Part shown: positions 62,983 to 64,000 of the stretch, piece after piece
Numbering within the stretch: position 1 is the first letter of the stretch
Layout of the letters: each line of letters begins with the position of its first letter
Assembly: GCA_905221605.1 (NCBI GenBank)
Contig: CAJNDS010002415.1
Coordinates: 177,001 to 241,000 of the forward strand
Length of the DNA: 64,000 bases
Direction: 5' to 3'
Origin: Symbiodinium natans
Taxonomy: Eukaryota; Sar; Dinophyceae; Suessiales; Symbiodiniaceae
Position numbers and translations under genes: made by a program
Notes under the pieces: generated by a model
What the model was told of the DNA's origin: nothing
Database searches by the model: none
The model's input: only the letters and a program-made list of their open reading frames with translations

Positions 62983-63025
62983 GCCGACGTCTGCGATGCC
63001 TTCGGGCAGCGAGTCGCGGCCGAAG
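62983..63025 (+). CDS. Exon of plus-strand gene (ADVCDAFGQRVAAE)
   Basis: Acceptor AATTTCAG followed by G, GC donor after GAAG. ADVCDAFGQRVAAE is clean and helical. CCCTAAA lies just upstream and TTTAGGG just downstream, the arrangement seen around DLD exons. Confidence 0.55.
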
Positions 63026-63105
63026 GCGTTCCTCAGGAGGGGGGGGAGGGTTTAGGGTTTGGGTTTAGGGTTGAGGGTTTAGGGTTTAGGTTTTGAAGGT
63101 ATTAC

Positions 63106-63208
63106 TTGGGATGTTGCCCCCTTATACTAACATTCCTTGATAGGGATTCTAATAGGGGGGTCTATAATCCCTGTTATAAGGACTGTTAGTATAGGCGGAA
63201 CATCCCAA
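63106..63208. mobile_element. Fold-back element, family C, with 8-bp target duplication
   Basis: 103 bp, TTGGGATGTTGCCCCC to GGAACATCCCAA, flanked by GGTATTAC on both sides. Best-supported copy. Confidence 0.93.
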
Positions 63209-63740
63209 GGTATTACGCTTTAGGGTGTGTAGGGCTTAGAGGGGTGCTCAGGTTGAGGGTAAAGTCGCAGTCCCCCCAATTCCAAAGCTACTCGCATTCT
63301 GAAGGCCCACCCAAATTCATGCGGGTAATGTAGCGGGTCGGAAGAATTTCTAATAGTATTCCCTTCTCCCGGCCCCTATATTGCCTACATTCATTCAGGC
63401 TCACGTGAAAACCTGGGTTACATGGATGTACAGCAAACTCCCGAAAGTTGGAACTAGTTGGAACATGGTTTAAGGATGACTGATTAGAGCTGGGATTCCC
63501 TTTGGTAGACGTTTTGGGGTATGGGGAAAAGGATGTTCCAACTTTTGGAGTTTAGTGGGCGCAAACTACCTCTGCCGCTAAAGTGATGCACATGTGCATG
63601 GCCATGGGTCTGGCTAAGTTTTGCAACAGCTTCGTCTGCCCAGCAGATCGCGATGACGAAACCTCAGAATCAACACCCACAGGCCAAAAGCTTGGGGTTT
63701 AGGATGTAGGGTTTAGGGTTTAGGGATGAGGGTTTAGGGA

Positions 63741-63880
63741 TGACAGAGGGTTTAGGGTTTTAGGGTTTTAGGGTTTTAGGGTTTTAGGGTTTTAGGGTTT
63801 TAGGGCTTTAGGGCTCTAGGGCTTTAGGGCTTTAGGGTTTTAGGGGTTTAGGGTTTTAGGGTTTTAGGGTTTTAGAGTTT
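63741..63880. repeat. TTTTAGGG octamer array
   Basis: About 17 octamers with an internal GGGCTTTA variant block, just upstream of the last exon. Confidence 0.95.
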
Positions 63881-63959
63881 AGGGTTCAGGGTTTCGGGTT
63901 GAGGGCTCAGGGCTTTCTAGTGCTTTTTCAGGCTGAAGCAAAGCTTGGGCCTTGCGCAG

Positions 63960-64000
63960 GACATGTCCACGTTTGTGTGGTCCTTGGCGGCTTTGGCCTC
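63960..64000 (+). CDS. Exon of plus-strand gene, runs off the edge (DMSTFVWSLAALA)
   Basis: Acceptor TTGCGCAG followed by G, then DMSTFVWSLAALA to the last base. The D-x-x-x-x-x-W-x-x-A-x-L pattern is typical of OPR/RAP-type repeat proteins that bind organellar RNA. Confidence 0.55.

Noticed and set aside
1-64000. The whole window as a chromosome end or subtelomere because of abundant TTTAGGG
   Set aside because: Arrays occur in both orientations throughout, are short, and lie between in-order exons of a conserved gene. A chromosome end would show one orientation and a long terminal array.
1-64000. tRNA, rRNA, CRISPR, bacterial operons or terminators
   Set aside because: No cloverleaf with conserved T-loop, no rRNA core motif and no spaced direct repeats of CRISPR type were seen; the gene structure is eukaryotic.

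Overview
The window looks like nuclear DNA of a dinoflagellate. The direct evidence is a protein gene split into dozens of 13-83 nt exons. Most of its introns start with GC, a few start with GT or GA, and nearly all end in AG directly before an exonic G. The plant-type telomere heptamer TTTAGGG/CCCTAAA is scattered through almost every intron. I infer the phylum from that splice pattern and cannot name a genus. Almost all meaningful coding sequence lies in pieces too short to appear as long open reading frames.

Left end (1-3011, minus strand): a single uninterrupted open frame of at least 1,003 codons runs off the left edge. It carries a GIY-YIG nuclease-like segment followed by reverse-transcriptase motifs A and B, so it reads as a retroelement with the endonuclease ahead of the RT. 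From 3.0 to 7.2 kb there is only degenerate telomere-like repeat and unassigned sequence.

Main gene (7244-39505, minus strand): a complete mitochondrial dihydrolipoyl dehydrogenase (E3, DLD) gene. I read 36 exons, from a start codon with an arginine-rich presequence to a stop codon at the family's usual C-terminal length. The parts add up to about 490 residues in 32.3 kb. Codon phase is continuous at every junction except exon 8 to 9, where a very small exon is probably missing. Introns typically open with TTTAGGG arrays and close with CCCTAAA arrays in transcript sense, so the two intron ends are complementary. Introns also hold a Ty1/copia RT fragment, short fold-back (MITE-like) elements, microsatellites and a partial exon duplication.

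40.5-47.6 kb (minus strand): scattered short exons of at least one further unidentified gene on the same strand, including a Pro/Ala/Glu-rich linker.

47.85-54.50 kb: a 6.65 kb block bounded by a 40-bp inverted repeat (39/40 match). It holds polypurine/polypyrimidine duplications, a ~200-bp tandem repeat family, and a 3.1 kb array of ~375-bp units that alternate AT-rich palindromes with G/C runs. It lies between the minus-strand genes on its left and plus-strand exons on its right, so it looks like a divergent strand-switch region.

54.5-64 kb (plus strand): short exons of a different gene with the same splice rule. Their peptides resemble helical repeats of organellar RNA-binding (OPR/RAP-type) proteins, but identity is uncertain. 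The gene runs off the right edge.
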